From assembly GCF_002940665.1 (NCBI RefSeq), contig NZ_MIGY01000002.1, positions 310,001-374,000 on the forward strand: a DNA stretch of 64,000 nt. Direction: 5' to 3'. Below the pieces are notes generated by a model. It saw only the letters and a list, made by a program, of their open reading frames with translations, was not told where the DNA came from and made no database searches. How positions within the stretch are numbered: position 1 is the first letter of the stretch; every line of letters begins with the position of its first letter. Source of the DNA: Xanthomonas arboricola. Lineage in GTDB: Bacteria; Pseudomonadota; Gammaproteobacteria; Xanthomonadales; Xanthomonadaceae. Of this stretch, positions 53,981 to 62,870 are shown piece after piece. The translations under genes were made by a program, and so were the position numbers.

Positions 53981-55171
53981 ACAAAGAAGGACATCGTCCT
54001 GGCGTTTTCCGGTGGCCTGGATACCAGCTTCTGCATTCCGTATCTGCAGGCGCAGGGCTATGCGGTGCACACCGTGTTTGCCGATACCGGCGGGGTGGAT
54101 GCCGAGGAGCGTGATTTCATCGAAAAGCGCGCGGCCGAACTCGGTGCCGCCAGCCATGTCACCGTCGATGGCGGTCCGGCCATCTGGCAGGGCTTCGTCA
54201 AGCCGTTCGTGTGGGCGGGCGAGGGCTACCAGGGCCAGTATCCGTTGCTGGTGTCCGACCGTTACCTGATCGTCGATGCCGCGCTCAAGCGCGCCGCGGA
54301 ACTGGGCACGCGCAGCATCGCGCACGGTTGCACCGGCATGGGCAACGACCAGGTGCGTTTCGACCTGGCAGTGAAGGCACTGGGCGATTACCAGATCGTG
54401 GCGCCGATCCGCGAGATCCAGAAGGAGCATACCCAGACCCGCGCCTACGAGCAGAAGTATCTGGAAGAGCGCGGCTTCGGCGTGCGCGCCAAGCAGCAGG
54501 CCTACACCATCAACGAGAACCTGCTCGGGCTGACCATGTCCGGCGGCGAGATCGACCGTTGGGAAGCGCCGGGCGAGGGTGCGCGCGGCTGGTGCGCGCC
54601 GCGCAGCGAGTGGCCGGCCGAGCCGCTGACCGTCACCCTGACGTTCGTCGAAGGCGAGGCCGTTGAACTCAATGGCAAGGCGCTGCCGGGCGAGCAGATC
54701 CTGGCCCAGCTCAACAAGCTGTTCGCGCCCTACGGCGTGGGCCGTGGCGTCTACACCGGCGACACCGTGATCGGGTTGAAGGGCCGCATCGTGTTCGAAG
54801 CGCCGGGCCTGATCTCGCTGCTGACCGCGCACCGCGCGCTGGAAGATGCGGTGCTGACCAAGCAGCAGAACCGCTTCAAGCCGGATGTGGCGCGCAAGTG
54901 GGTGGAGCTGGTGTACGAAGGCTTCTATCACGATCCGCTCAAGACCGACATCGAGGCGTTCCTGAAGTCGTCGCAGTCCAAGGTCAACGGCGAGGTCACG
55001 CTGGAAACCCGCGGCGGCCGCGTCGATGCGGTGGCGGTGCGCTCGCCGCACCTGCTCAACACAAAGGGCGCGACCTATGCGCAGTCGGCCGACTGGGGCG
55101 TGGAAGAGGCGGAAGGCTTCATCAAGCTGTTCGGGATGAGCTCGACGCTGTACGCGCAAGTAAACCGCTGA
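53927..55171 (+). CDS. argG: Argininosuccinate synthase
   Basis: Joins citrulline and aspartate with ATP. The 414-residue product has the PP-loop [48 protein letters not shown] and [16 protein letters not shown]. Residues 8-18 ([11 protein letters not shown]), just before the PP-loop strand, are encoded by the right arm of an intergenic-type repeat, so the N-terminal tail is not ancestral. The next internal start would delete part of the PP-loop, so 53927 stands. It lies 71 bp after argF'. Confidence 0.94.
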   Translation: MSQHTASTNPQSPLSNPGTKKDIVLAFSGGLDTSFCIPYLQAQGYAVHTVFADTGGVDAEERDFIEKRAAELGAASHVTVDGGPAIWQGFVKPFVWAGEGYQGQYPLLVSDRYLIVDAALKRAAELGTRSIAHGCTGMGNDQVRFDLAVKALGDYQIVAPIREIQKEHTQTRAYEQKYLEERGFGVRAKQQAYTINENLLGLTMSGGEIDRWEAPGEGARGWCAPRSEWPAEPLTVTLTFVEGEAVELNGKALPGEQILAQLNKLFAPYGVGRGVYTGDTVIGLKGRIVFEAPGLISLLTAHRALEDAVLTKQQNRFKPDVARKWVELVYEGFYHDPLKTDIEAFLKSSQSKVNGEVTLETRGGRVDAVAVRSPHLLNTKGATYAQSADWGVEEAEGFIKLFGMSSTLYAQVNR

Positions 55172-55182
55172 GGATGCAAAGC

Positions 55183-55366
55183 CCCTCTCCCCCGGGGCCA
55201 GAAGGCACGGCTTACGCGCCACTGGCGCGCGTGCCTTGGAGCGCCCGCGCCGCAAGCGCGGGTTGGGGTGAGGATACGGAGCGAAGCTCTCGATCCTCAG
55301 TGCACTGGGCTTCGCCCGTACCCTCATCCGCCCCTTCGGGGCACCTTCTCCCGGTGGGAGAAGGGT
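55183..55366. repeat. 184-bp element between argG and argE'
   Basis: Starts CCCCTCTCCC and ends GGGAGAAGGG, with ACCCTCATCCGCCCCTTCGGGGC in the right part (shown in two overlapping pieces: ACCCTCATCCGCCCC and GCCCCTTCGGGGC) and internal hairpins (GCACGGC...GCGTGCC, CGCGCC...GCGCG). Its right half closely matches the element at 50243-50402; the left half differs. It separates argG from argE' and may form strong mRNA structure within the arginine cluster. The rest of the 277-bp gap holds nothing recognisable. Confidence 0.85.
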
Positions 55367-55448
55367 GGCTTCGATGAGATTTATGAGCTGTTTGCGCACC
55401 TTCCTTACTTCCGGTTAGCCGCCGCTTCGGACCATTGATTAAACCGAC

Positions 55449-56549
55449 ATGACCGATCTACTCGTCTCCACCCTCGAACACCTGGAACAGCTGGTGTCCT
55501 TCGACACCCGCAATCCGCCGCGGGCGATCGCTGCCGAGGGCGGCATCTTCGATTATCTGCGCGCGCAGCTGCCCGGTTTCCGGGTCGAGGTGATCGACCA
55601 CGGTGCCGGTGCGGTGAGCCTGTATGCGGTGCGCGGTAAGCCCAGGTACCTGTTCAACGCGCATCTGGACACAGTGCCGGATTCGCCGCAGTGGAGCGCC
55701 GACCCGCACGTGATGCGGCGTACCGACGATCGCGTGATCGGCCTGGGCGTCTGCGACATCAAGGGGGCGGCAGCGGCGCTTGTGGCGGCAGCCAATGCCG
55801 GGCAGGGCGATGCGGCCTTGCTGTTTTCCTCCGACGAGGAAGCCAACGACCCGCGCTGCATCGCCGCGTTCCTGGCGCGTGGCGTGCCGTATGAGGCGGT
55901 GCTGGTCGCCGAGCCGACCATGAGCGAGGCGGTGCTGGCGCATCGCGGCATCAGCTCGGTGCTGATGCGGTTTGCCGGGCGTGCCGGGCATGCATCGGGC
56001 AAGCAGGATCCATCCGCCAGTGCGCTGCACCAGGCGATGCGCTGGGGGGGCAGGGCGCTGGAGCATGTCGAGTCGTTGGCGCATGCGCGCTTCGGCGGCC
56101 TGACCGGCCTGCGCTTCAACATCGGTCGGGTCGAGGGCGGCATCAAGGCCAACATGATCGCGCCGGCGGCCGAACTGCGTTTCGGCTTTCGTCCGCTGCC
56201 GTCGATGGACGTGGACGGTTTGCTGGCGACGTTTGCCGGATTTGCCGAGTCGGCCGCGGCGCAGTTCGAAGAAACCTTCCGCGGCCCCAGCCTGCCGTCC
56301 GGCGATATTGCGCGGGCCGAAGAACGCCGCCTGGCCGCACGCGATGTGGCCGATGCGCTGGACCTGCCGATCGGCAATGCGGTGGATTTCTGGACCGAGG
56401 CCTCGCTGTTTTCGGCTGGCGGTTACACCGCCCTGGTCTATGGCCCCGGCGATATCGCCCAGGCGCACACCGCCGATGAGTTCGTGACGCTTGCGCAGTT
56501 GCAGCGTTATGCCGAGTCGGTACATCGCATCATCAACGGCTCAAACTGA
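55449..56549 (+). CDS. argE': N-acetyl-L-citrulline deacetylase (ArgE-like M20 peptidase)
   Basis: Removes acetate from N-acetylcitrulline (and acetylornithine) to give citrulline. The 366-residue product has the M20 zinc-site motifs [34 protein letters not shown] and [33 protein letters not shown] marks the dimerisation domain, and [10 protein letters not shown] carries the last ligand. Assignment to acetylcitrulline rests on the adjacent argF', since ordinary ArgE shares all motifs. Confidence 0.9.
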   Translation: MTDLLVSTLEHLEQLVSFDTRNPPRAIAAEGGIFDYLRAQLPGFRVEVIDHGAGAVSLYAVRGKPRYLFNAHLDTVPDSPQWSADPHVMRRTDDRVIGLGVCDIKGAAAALVAAANAGQGDAALLFSSDEEANDPRCIAAFLARGVPYEAVLVAEPTMSEAVLAHRGISSVLMRFAGRAGHASGKQDPSASALHQAMRWGGRALEHVESLAHARFGGLTGLRFNIGRVEGGIKANMIAPAAELRFGFRPLPSMDVDGLLATFAGFAESAAAQFEETFRGPSLPSGDIARAEERRLAARDVADALDLPIGNAVDFWTEASLFSAGGYTALVYGPGDIAQAHTADEFVTLAQLQRYAESVHRIINGSN

Positions 56550-56598
56550 AGCCGCGTTCCGCGCCCCGGCGCGGCCTTTCCTCTCTTCGATCACGGCA

Positions 56599-57942
56599 AT
56601 GTCCCTCTCCGCACAGCCCCACAAACAGACCCGCCAGACCATCGTGCGCCTGCTTTCGAGCATGGCCAGCGCCAAGGAGATCAGCCAGTACCTGAAGCGT
56701 TTTTCACAGCTGGATGCCAAACGCTTTGCGGTGGTCAAGGTGGGCGGCGCGGTGCTGCGCGACGACCTGGACGCGCTGACTTCGTCGCTGTCGTTCCTGC
56801 AGGAAGTGGGGCTGACCCCGATCGTGCTGCATGGCGCCGGCCCGCAGCTGGATGCCGAACTGTCGGCGGCCGGCATCGAGAAGCGCACCGTCAACGGCCT
56901 GCGGGTGACCTCGCCGGAAGCGCTGGCGATCGTGCGCAAGGTGTTCCAGGCCTCCAACCTCAAGCTGGTCGAGGCGCTGCAGCAGAACGGCGCGCGTGCG
57001 ACCTCGATCACCGGCGGCGTGTTCGAAGCGCAGTATCTGGACCGCGACACCTACGGCCTGGTCGGTGAGGTCAAGGCGGTCAATCTGGCGCCGATCGAAG
57101 CCAGCCTGCAGGCCGGCTCGATCCCGGTGATCACCAGCCTGGGCGAGACCCCGAGCGGGCAGATCCTCAACATCAACGCCGATTTTGCCGCCAACGAACT
57201 GGTGCAGGAGCTGCAGCCGTACAAGATCATCTTCCTCACCGGCACCGGCGGTCTGCTGGATGCCGATGGCAAGGTGATCGACTCGATCAACCTGTCCACC
57301 GAGTTCGACCATCTGATGCAGCAGCCGTGGATCAACGGCGGCATGCGGGTGAAGATCGAACAGATCAAGGATCTGCTCGATCGCCTGCCGCTGGAATCGT
57401 CGGTGTCGATCACCCGGCCGGCGGATCTGGCCAAGGAGCTGTTCACCCACAAGGGCTCAGGCACGCTGGTGCGGCGCGGCGAACGCGTGCTGCGTGCAAG
57501 CTCATGGGGCGAACTGGACCTGCTGCGGCTCAGGACCCTGATCGAATCCAGCTTCGGCCGCACGCTGGTGCCCGAGTACTTCAGCAACACCAAGTTGCTG
57601 CGCGCCTATGTCAGCGAGAACTACCGCGCCGCGGTGATCCTCACCGACGAGGGCAGGCTGGGTGCAAGCGCGCTGATCTACCTGGACAAGTTCGCCGTGC
57701 TCGACGACGCGCAGGGCGAAGGCCTGGGCCGTGCAGTGTGGAACGTGATGCGCGAGGAAACCCCGCAGCTGTTCTGGCGCTCGCGTCACAACAACCAGGT
57801 CAACATTTTCTACTACGCCGAGTCCGACGGCTGCATCAAGCAGGAGAAGTGGAAGGTGTTCTGGTACGGGCTGGAGAACTTCGAGCAGATCCAGCACTGC
57901 GTGGCGCACTGCGCGACGCGCCAGCCGACGCTACTGGGCTGA
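56599..57942 (+). CDS. argB/argA: Bifunctional N-acetylglutamate synthase/kinase
   Basis: A single 447-residue chain carries out the first two arginine steps. The N-terminal part (about residues 50-280) is an amino-acid kinase domain: [31 protein letters not shown], and [26 protein letters not shown] (quoted as NADFAANEL and IIFLTGTGG). The C-terminal part (about 290-440) is a GNAT acetyltransferase: [26 protein letters not shown] (as [14 protein letters not shown]) and [12 protein letters not shown]. The length equals the characterised Xanthomonas NAGS-K, which is related to the vertebrate urea-cycle NAGS. It is probably feedback-inhibited by arginine. The ATG at 56599 gives this length. Confidence 0.95.
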   Translation: MSLSAQPHKQTRQTIVRLLSSMASAKEISQYLKRFSQLDAKRFAVVKVGGAVLRDDLDALTSSLSFLQEVGLTPIVLHGAGPQLDAELSAAGIEKRTVNGLRVTSPEALAIVRKVFQASNLKLVEALQQNGARATSITGGVFEAQYLDRDTYGLVGEVKAVNLAPIEASLQAGSIPVITSLGETPSGQILNINADFAANELVQELQPYKIIFLTGTGGLLDADGKVIDSINLSTEFDHLMQQPWINGGMRVKIEQIKDLLDRLPLESSVSITRPADLAKELFTHKGSGTLVRRGERVLRASSWGELDLLRLRTLIESSFGRTLVPEYFSNTKLLRAYVSENYRAAVILTDEGRLGASALIYLDKFAVLDDAQGEGLGRAVWNVMREETPQLFWRSRHNNQVNIFYYAESDGCIKQEKWKVFWYGLENFEQIQHCVAHCATRQPTLLG

Positions 57943-57947
57943 GGACG

Positions 57948-58559
57948 ATGGTGCCCGTCGCATTGCCATCGCTTTGGCGCGAGCTGCCCACGCTACGCGG
58001 GCAACACGCAACACTGGAACCATTGCAGGCTGCGCATGCCGATGGTCTGCGCACTGCGCTGGGCGACGGTGCATTATCGCGGCTGTGGTACACCGGCGTG
58101 CCGGCACCGGCGCAGGTGGACGACTACGTGGGCGCGGCCTTGGATACGCAAGCCGACGGGCGGGTGCTGCCTTACGTGGTACGCGATGCGGCCGGCGAGG
58201 TCGTCGGCTGCACACGCTATTACGGGCTGGATGCGACCGTGCCCAGGCTGTCGATCGGCTACACCTGGTACGCGCCACGCGTGCAGCGCAGCGGCGTCAA
58301 TACCGAAGCCAAGTTGATGCTGTTGCAGCATGCCTTCGAAACGCTGGGCTGTCTGAGCGTGGTGTTCGAGACCAGTTGGTTCAATCACACCTCGCGTGCG
58401 GCGATTGCGCGGCTCGGGGCCAAGCAGGACGGCGTGCTGCGCAACCACGCCCGTCATGCCGACGGCACACCGCGCGACACCGTGGTGTTCTCCATCATCG
58501 ATACGGAATGGGCCGGGGTCAAACGCCACCTGCAGTTCCGCCTGGAAGCAAACGCATGA
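57948..58559 (+). CDS. GNAT-family N-acetyltransferase of unknown substrate
   Basis: The 203-residue product has the RimJ/RimL-like layout: [20 protein letters not shown] at the N-terminus, [21 protein letters not shown] then [19 protein letters not shown] (the acetyl-CoA-binding helix), and [22 protein letters not shown] (in parts), the usual side-chain acetyltransferase C-terminus. It is 5 bp after the NAGS-K gene and overlaps argC by 4 bp, so it is embedded in the arginine operon. Whether it acts in arginine metabolism is unknown. Confidence 0.88.
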   Translation: MVPVALPSLWRELPTLRGQHATLEPLQAAHADGLRTALGDGALSRLWYTGVPAPAQVDDYVGAALDTQADGRVLPYVVRDAAGEVVGCTRYYGLDATVPRLSIGYTWYAPRVQRSGVNTEAKLMLLQHAFETLGCLSVVFETSWFNHTSRAAIARLGAKQDGVLRNHARHADGTPRDTVVFSIIDTEWAGVKRHLQFRLEANA

Positions 58560-59506
58560 CTGTTCAAACAACCACCATCGGCATCGTCGGTGCCCGCGGG
58601 CATACCGGTTCGGAATTGATCAAGCTGGTGATGGCGCATCCGCACCTGCAGCTGGTGTTCGTGTCCTCGCGCGAGCTGGCCGGGCAGCCTGTGGCCGACC
58701 ACAATGCTGCGTATCGCGGTGAGCTGCGCTACGAGAGCCTGGATGCCGATGCGGTGGCCGCCAAGGCCGCCGATGTGGTGATCCTGGCATTGCCCAACGG
58801 CAAGGCCGAGCCCTTCGTCGCGGCGATCGATTCGCTCAGGCCGCAGACGCTATTGATCGATCTATCGGCCGATTACCGCTTCGATCCGGCCTGGTATTAC
58901 GGGCTGCCGGAGCTGACGCGCGGCAGCTACGCCGGGCAGAAGCGCATCAGCAATCCGGGCTGCTATGCCACCGCGATGCAGCTGACGATCGCGCCCTTGC
59001 TCGACCAACTGGCCGGCCCGCCGCAGTGCTTCGGCGTGTCCGGGTACTCCGGCGCGGGCACCACGCCGTCGGACAAGAACAACCCCGCGTTGCTGGCCGA
59101 TAACCTGATGCCGTATGCGCTGACCAACCACATGCACGAGCGCGAAGTCTCCGCGCAGCTCGGGGTGCCGGTGGAGTTCATGCCGCATGTGGCGCCGCAT
59201 TTCCGTGGCATCACCATGACCGTCAACCTGTGGCTGCAGCAACCGCTGACGCGCGAGCAGATCCAGGCGCGCTACACGCAGCGTTACGCCGACGAGCCGT
59301 TGATCGAGATCGTCGATGAAGCGCCGTGGGTCAGCCGCATCGCCGGCAGGCACGGGGTGCAGATCGGTGGCGTGACGCTGGCGCCGGGCAACAAGCGGGT
59401 GGTGGTGGTGGCGACGCTGGACAACCTGCTCAAGGGCGCGGCGACGCAGGCGATGCAGAATCTCAACCTGGCGTTGGGCTGGGACGAATTGACTGCGATT
59501 GGCTGA
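58556..59506 (+). CDS. argC: N-acetyl-gamma-glutamyl-phosphate reductase
   Basis: NADPH-dependent third step of arginine synthesis. The 316-residue product has the Rossmann motif [18 protein letters not shown] (the usual GxTG is GHTG), the catalytic cysteine in [13 protein letters not shown], and [16 protein letters not shown]. The start overlaps the GNAT stop (ATGA). The stop codon overlaps an ATG that opens a 32-codon ORF in the argC-argH gap. Confidence 0.95.
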   Translation: MTVQTTTIGIVGARGHTGSELIKLVMAHPHLQLVFVSSRELAGQPVADHNAAYRGELRYESLDADAVAAKAADVVILALPNGKAEPFVAAIDSLRPQTLLIDLSADYRFDPAWYYGLPELTRGSYAGQKRISNPGCYATAMQLTIAPLLDQLAGPPQCFGVSGYSGAGTTPSDKNNPALLADNLMPYALTNHMHEREVSAQLGVPVEFMPHVAPHFRGITMTVNLWLQQPLTREQIQARYTQRYADEPLIEIVDEAPWVSRIAGRHGVQIGGVTLAPGNKRVVVVATLDNLLKGAATQAMQNLNLALGWDELTAIG

Positions 59507-59604
59507 TGATGCGAGTCCCTCGCAAGAGCCCGCACATCCTTGCGCAGGGATTCAAAGGTGCGAGTCCCTCGCAGAAGCCCGCACATCCGTGTGCGGGGAT
59601 TTAA
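59506..59604 (+). CDS. Possible 32-residue peptide in the argC-argH gap
   Basis: An ATG-ATG pair overlapping the argC stop (TGATGATG) opens a 32-codon ORF starting [18 protein letters not shown] and ending HPCAGI. It spans a 49-bp tandem repeat. Two arginine codons (CGA, CGC) fall at positions 3 and 6. Coupling to argC translation is plausible. Whether the peptide matters, or only the RNA structure, is unknown. Confidence 0.3.
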   Translation: MMRVPRKSPHILAQGFKGASPSQKPAHPCAGI

Positions 59605-59608
59605 CTGG
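59511..59608. repeat. Two tandem 49-bp repeats between argC and argH
   Basis: Two copies of GCGAGTCCCTCGCA followed by AGCCCGCACATCC start at 59511 and 59560. The second copy ends in an 8-bp CCCGCACA/TGTGCGGG hairpin; in the first copy the hairpin is degraded. They fill most of the 127 bp between argC and argH. Confidence 0.85.
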
Positions 59609-59633
59609 ACGACTTATTTCGAGACGCTTTCCG

Positions 59634-60929
59634 ATGACCAATCTGTTGTGGCAAAAACCCGGCGTGGCGGTGGACGCCAAGATCCAGAGCTTCCTGGCCG
59701 GCGACGACGTCATCCTGGACCGCGAGTTCTTCCTGCACGACATCGCTGCCAGCAAGGCGCATGCGCAGGGACTGCAGCACATCGGCATCCTGTCGCTGCA
59801 GGAGCTGGGCGGTCTGAGCGAACAACTCGACCTGCTGGCGGCCGACTTCCGCAGTGGCACGTTCGTGCTGGACGAACGCTACGAGGACTGCCATTCGGCG
59901 ATCGAGGCGCGCCTGACCGAACGCCTGGGCGATGCCGGCCGCAAGATCCACACCGGGCGCAGCCGTAACGACCAGATACTGGTCGCCACGCGCCTGTGGT
60001 TGAAGGACAAGCTGCAACGCGTGGCCGAGCTCGGCGCGGAGATCGCCAAGGTGGCGCTGGACCGCGCGCAGGCAGAGGCCGCGTTGCCGGTGCCGGGCTA
60101 TACGCATATCCAGCGTGCGGTGGTGTCCTCGGCCGGCATGTGGTGGGCGGGCTGGGCAGAGGCCTTTATCGACGATGCGGTGCGTGCGGCCGATACCTTG
60201 CGCCTGGTGGACAGCAATCCGCTCGGTACCGCCGCCGGCTACGGCGTCAACCTGCCGCTGGACCGTGCGCATACCACTGCCGAGCTGGGCTTTGCACGCC
60301 TGCAGGTGTCGCCGATCTATGCGCAGCTCTCGCGTGGCAAGTACGAACTGGCCGCGCTCGAGGCCCTGGGCAGCGCAACGCTGGACCTGCGCCGGATTGC
60401 CTGGGATCTGTCGTTGTTCACCAGCGGCGAGTTCGCCTTCGTCGCGTTGCCGGCGCAATACACCACCGGCAGCTCGATCATGCCCAACAAGCGCAACCCC
60501 GACGTGATCGAACTGATGCGCGCCACCCACGCCAGCGTGGCCGCCGCACGGACCGAGATCGAACAACTGCTGTCGCTGCCGTCGGGCTATCACCGCGATC
60601 TGCAGAGCAGCAAGGGCGCGATCGTGCACGGCTTCGGGCGCGGCCTGGCAGCGCTGGAACTGCTGCCGGCCTTGCTGGCCAATCTGGAATGGCGCCCGGA
60701 CAAACTGCGTGCGGCGATCGATTCGGGCATGTACGCCACCGATGTGGCGGTGGAAGCGGCCGTTGCCGGCGTGCCGTTCCGCGAGGCCTACAAGGCGGCC
60801 GCGGAGTCGGCCGACACCGCAGGGCAGGGGCGCACGCCAGAAGGCAGCCTGGCCGCCCGCGTCTCGCCAGGCGCCGCCGCTGATCTGCAGCTGGATGTGT
60901 TGCATGCCCGCTGGCAGGCGCTGGTCTGA
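59634..60929 (+). CDS. argH: Argininosuccinate lyase
   Basis: Last step of arginine synthesis, releasing fumarate. The 431-residue product has [27 protein letters not shown]-like [14 protein letters not shown], and the fumarase-superfamily signature [18 protein letters not shown]. The frame is open upstream through the 49-bp repeats, but [10 protein letters not shown] at 59634 is the family start. It is about 30 residues shorter than E. coli ArgH (457). The stop overlaps the next ATG (TGATG). Confidence 0.95.
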   Translation: MTNLLWQKPGVAVDAKIQSFLAGDDVILDREFFLHDIAASKAHAQGLQHIGILSLQELGGLSEQLDLLAADFRSGTFVLDERYEDCHSAIEARLTERLGDAGRKIHTGRSRNDQILVATRLWLKDKLQRVAELGAEIAKVALDRAQAEAALPVPGYTHIQRAVVSSAGMWWAGWAEAFIDDAVRAADTLRLVDSNPLGTAAGYGVNLPLDRAHTTAELGFARLQVSPIYAQLSRGKYELAALEALGSATLDLRRIAWDLSLFTSGEFAFVALPAQYTTGSSIMPNKRNPDVIELMRATHASVAAARTEIEQLLSLPSGYHRDLQSSKGAIVHGFGRGLAALELLPALLANLEWRPDKLRAAIDSGMYATDVAVEAAVAGVPFREAYKAAAESADTAGQGRTPEGSLAARVSPGAAADLQLDVLHARWQALV

Positions 60930-61282
60930 TGGCCGTGATCAGCACCGACACCGCCGAGCATTACCCCTGGGGGGAAGCCAGCGACGGTTGGCACCTGTTG
61001 CGCGACCCCAACCTGAGCGTGCTGGAAGAACGCATGCCGCCCGGCGCAGCCGAATTGCGTCACCGGCATAGCCGCGCGCGGCATTTCTTCTATGTGCTGG
61101 CCGGCCAGGTGATGCTGCAACTGGACGGCGAGCAGCATGTGCTGCGCGCGGGGCAGAGCCTGCATGTGCCGCCCGGTTCCACCCATCAGATGCACAACCT
61201 GTCCGAGATGGAAGCGCGCTTTCTGGTGATTTCCACGCCGTTCGGTCGTGGCGAGGCAACACCCGACAAGGAGGCCGGCTGA
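60929..61282 (+). CDS. Cupin-domain protein
   Basis: A 117-residue single cupin: AAELRHRHSRARHFFYVLAGQ (as RHRHSRARHFFYVLAG) with the metal-binding histidines, then LRAGQSLHVPPGSTHQMHNL, the second cupin motif. No enzymatic role can be assigned. It begins inside the argH stop and ends inside the next start, so it is translationally locked into the arginine-proline run. Confidence 0.85.
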   Translation: MAVISTDTAEHYPWGEASDGWHLLRDPNLSVLEERMPPGAAELRHRHSRARHFFYVLAGQVMLQLDGEQHVLRAGQSLHVPPGSTHQMHNLSEMEARFLVISTPFGRGEATPDKEAG

Positions 61283-61542
61283 TGGCGATGCGCTATCTGG
61301 TAGTGGCGATCCGCAAGCCGGATTTTCCGGCCGATGTGGTGCAGCCGCATCTGGAGTTTCTGCAGGCCTTGCGTGCCGCCGGGCAGCTGGAACTGACCGG
61401 CGGCTTCAGCGATCGCAGCGGCGGCGCGTACGTGTTGATCAACGTCGCCAGCCTGGAAGACGCGCGGCAGATCGTCGCGCGCGATCCATTGGCGCTGCGC
61501 GCTGCCTCCACGCTGACCGTCCATGAGTGGAACACGCACTGA
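61282..61542 (+). CDS. YciI-like protein
   Basis: An 86-residue product of the YciI/YCII fold: MRYLVVAIRKPDFPADVVQPHLEFL (as MRYLVVAIRKP and HLEFLQALRAAGQL), GGFSDRSGGAYVLINVASLEDA and ARDPLALRAASTLTVHEW. YciI proteins have a ferredoxin-like fold with a conserved His-Asp pair; activity is unknown in most cases. It starts inside the cupin stop and precedes proB by 13 bp. Confidence 0.88.
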   Translation: MAMRYLVVAIRKPDFPADVVQPHLEFLQALRAAGQLELTGGFSDRSGGAYVLINVASLEDARQIVARDPLALRAASTLTVHEWNTH

Positions 61543-61555
61543 GCAGGTTGTCGCC

Positions 61556-62710
61556 ATGAGCACGTCCATCGCCACTGCTGGGTCGTTTACCGAGCAGGCG
61601 CTGCCGCCGTGGCGGCGCGCGGTGCTCAAGGTTGGCAGCAGCCTGCTCGCCGCCGATGGCGGCGGCCTGTCGCCGCGCTTTGCGCTGGGGCTGGCGCAGT
61701 TCGTCTCGGCTAACCTGATGGCCGGGCGCGAGTTGGTGATCGTCTCGTCGGGCGCGGTGGCGGCCGGCCGGGCGATCCTGCCGAAAGCCGCCGAGGCAGG
61801 CGCACCGATCGCCGCGCGCCAGGCGCTGGCTGCGCTAGGGCAGGCGCAATTGATCGCGCTCTGGCAGCGCTTTTTCGAGCGCCCGGTGGCGCAGGTGTTG
61901 CTCACCCACGACGACCTGCGTAACCGCCGCCGCTATCTCAACGCGCGCGCCACCCTGGGCGAGTTGTTGCGGCTGGGCGCGTTACCGGTGATCAACGAAA
62001 ACGACACCGTGTCGGTGGACGAGCTCAAGCTGGGCGACAACGACAACCTGGCCGCGATCGTCGCCGCCCTGGTCGATGCCGATGCCTTGTTCATCGCCAC
62101 CGATATCGACGGGTTGTACAGCGCCGACCCGCGCAGCAATCCGCTGGCGCGGCCGCTCGACGAGGTGGCCGAACTCACCGCCGAGGTGCTGGCGATGGCC
62201 GGCGGCAGCGGCAGCAGCGTGGGCACCGGCGGCATGCGCACCAAGCTGGAAGCCGCCGCAAAGGCCGGCGCGGCCGGCATCGAAACCTATCTGTTCAACG
62301 GCCGCAATGGCGATGTGGTGCGCGCCCTGGCGCAGGATCGCCTGCACGGCACGCGTATCCATGCCGCGCGCACGCGCATCGCCGCCCGCAAGTACTGGCT
62401 GCGGCACGCACCGGTGGAAACGGGCGCGATCCTGATCGATACCGGCGCCGCCGCGGCGCTGACCGACAAGGGCGCCTCGCTGCTGCCGGGCGGTGTGGCC
62501 GGTGCGCAGGGCGACTTCCGGCGTGGCGACATGGTGGAGATCCACCTGTGCGACGACACCGGCGAGCGCTGCCTGGCACGCGGCGTCAGCCAGTATTCGG
62601 CGGTGGATATCCGCCGCATCGCCCGCCGCCACTCCCGCGAGATCGAGCCCGTGCTCGGGTACAGCTATGGCGAGAATGTGGTGCATCGCGATGATTTGGT
62701 GCTTTTGTAG
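61556..62710 (+). CDS. proB: Glutamate 5-kinase
   Basis: First step of proline synthesis. The 384-residue product has the amino-acid kinase domain (RAVLKVGSSLLAADGG, IVSSGAVAAGRAIL, VINENDTVSVDELKLGDND, GTGGMRTKLEAAAKA) and a C-terminal PUA domain (about residues 280-370, with SLLPGGVAGAQGDFRRGDMV). The start at 61556 was chosen for the short N-terminal tail; the frame is open 11 codons upstream. It is normally inhibited by proline. Confidence 0.95.
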   Translation: MSTSIATAGSFTEQALPPWRRAVLKVGSSLLAADGGGLSPRFALGLAQFVSANLMAGRELVIVSSGAVAAGRAILPKAAEAGAPIAARQALAALGQAQLIALWQRFFERPVAQVLLTHDDLRNRRRYLNARATLGELLRLGALPVINENDTVSVDELKLGDNDNLAAIVAALVDADALFIATDIDGLYSADPRSNPLARPLDEVAELTAEVLAMAGGSGSSVGTGGMRTKLEAAAKAGAAGIETYLFNGRNGDVVRALAQDRLHGTRIHAARTRIAARKYWLRHAPVETGAILIDTGAAAALTDKGASLLPGGVAGAQGDFRRGDMVEIHLCDDTGERCLARGVSQYSAVDIRRIARRHSREIEPVLGYSYGENVVHRDDLVLL

Positions 62711-62712
62711 CG

Positions 62713-62861
62713 GGGATTGGGGAGTCGGGATTGGGGATTGGCAAGCGCATGTGCGCCGCGTTTCTCGAACGTCGCCTCCGTGTCCCGGCCAATGATTCCC
62801 TTCTGGTGATAAAACGGTGTCGTCCGCTTTTGCCAATCCCCAATCCCGACTCCCCAATCCC
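62713..62861. repeat. Perfect 32-bp inverted repeat between proB and proA
   Basis: The arms 62713-62744 (GGGATTGGGGAGTCGGGATT then GGGGATTGGCAA) and 62830-62861 are exact reverse complements, separated by 85 bp. This is the best-preserved member of the GGGATTGGGGATT family here and occupies the whole proB-proA gap, starting 2 bp after the proB stop. In RNA it would form a very stable long hairpin. Confidence 0.92.
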
Positions 62862-62870
62862 GGCCCTCCA

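Noticed and set aside
59499..59633. In-frame N-terminal extension of argH
   Set aside because: The extension is translated from the 49-bp tandem repeats. The family start [10 protein letters not shown] lies at 59634.
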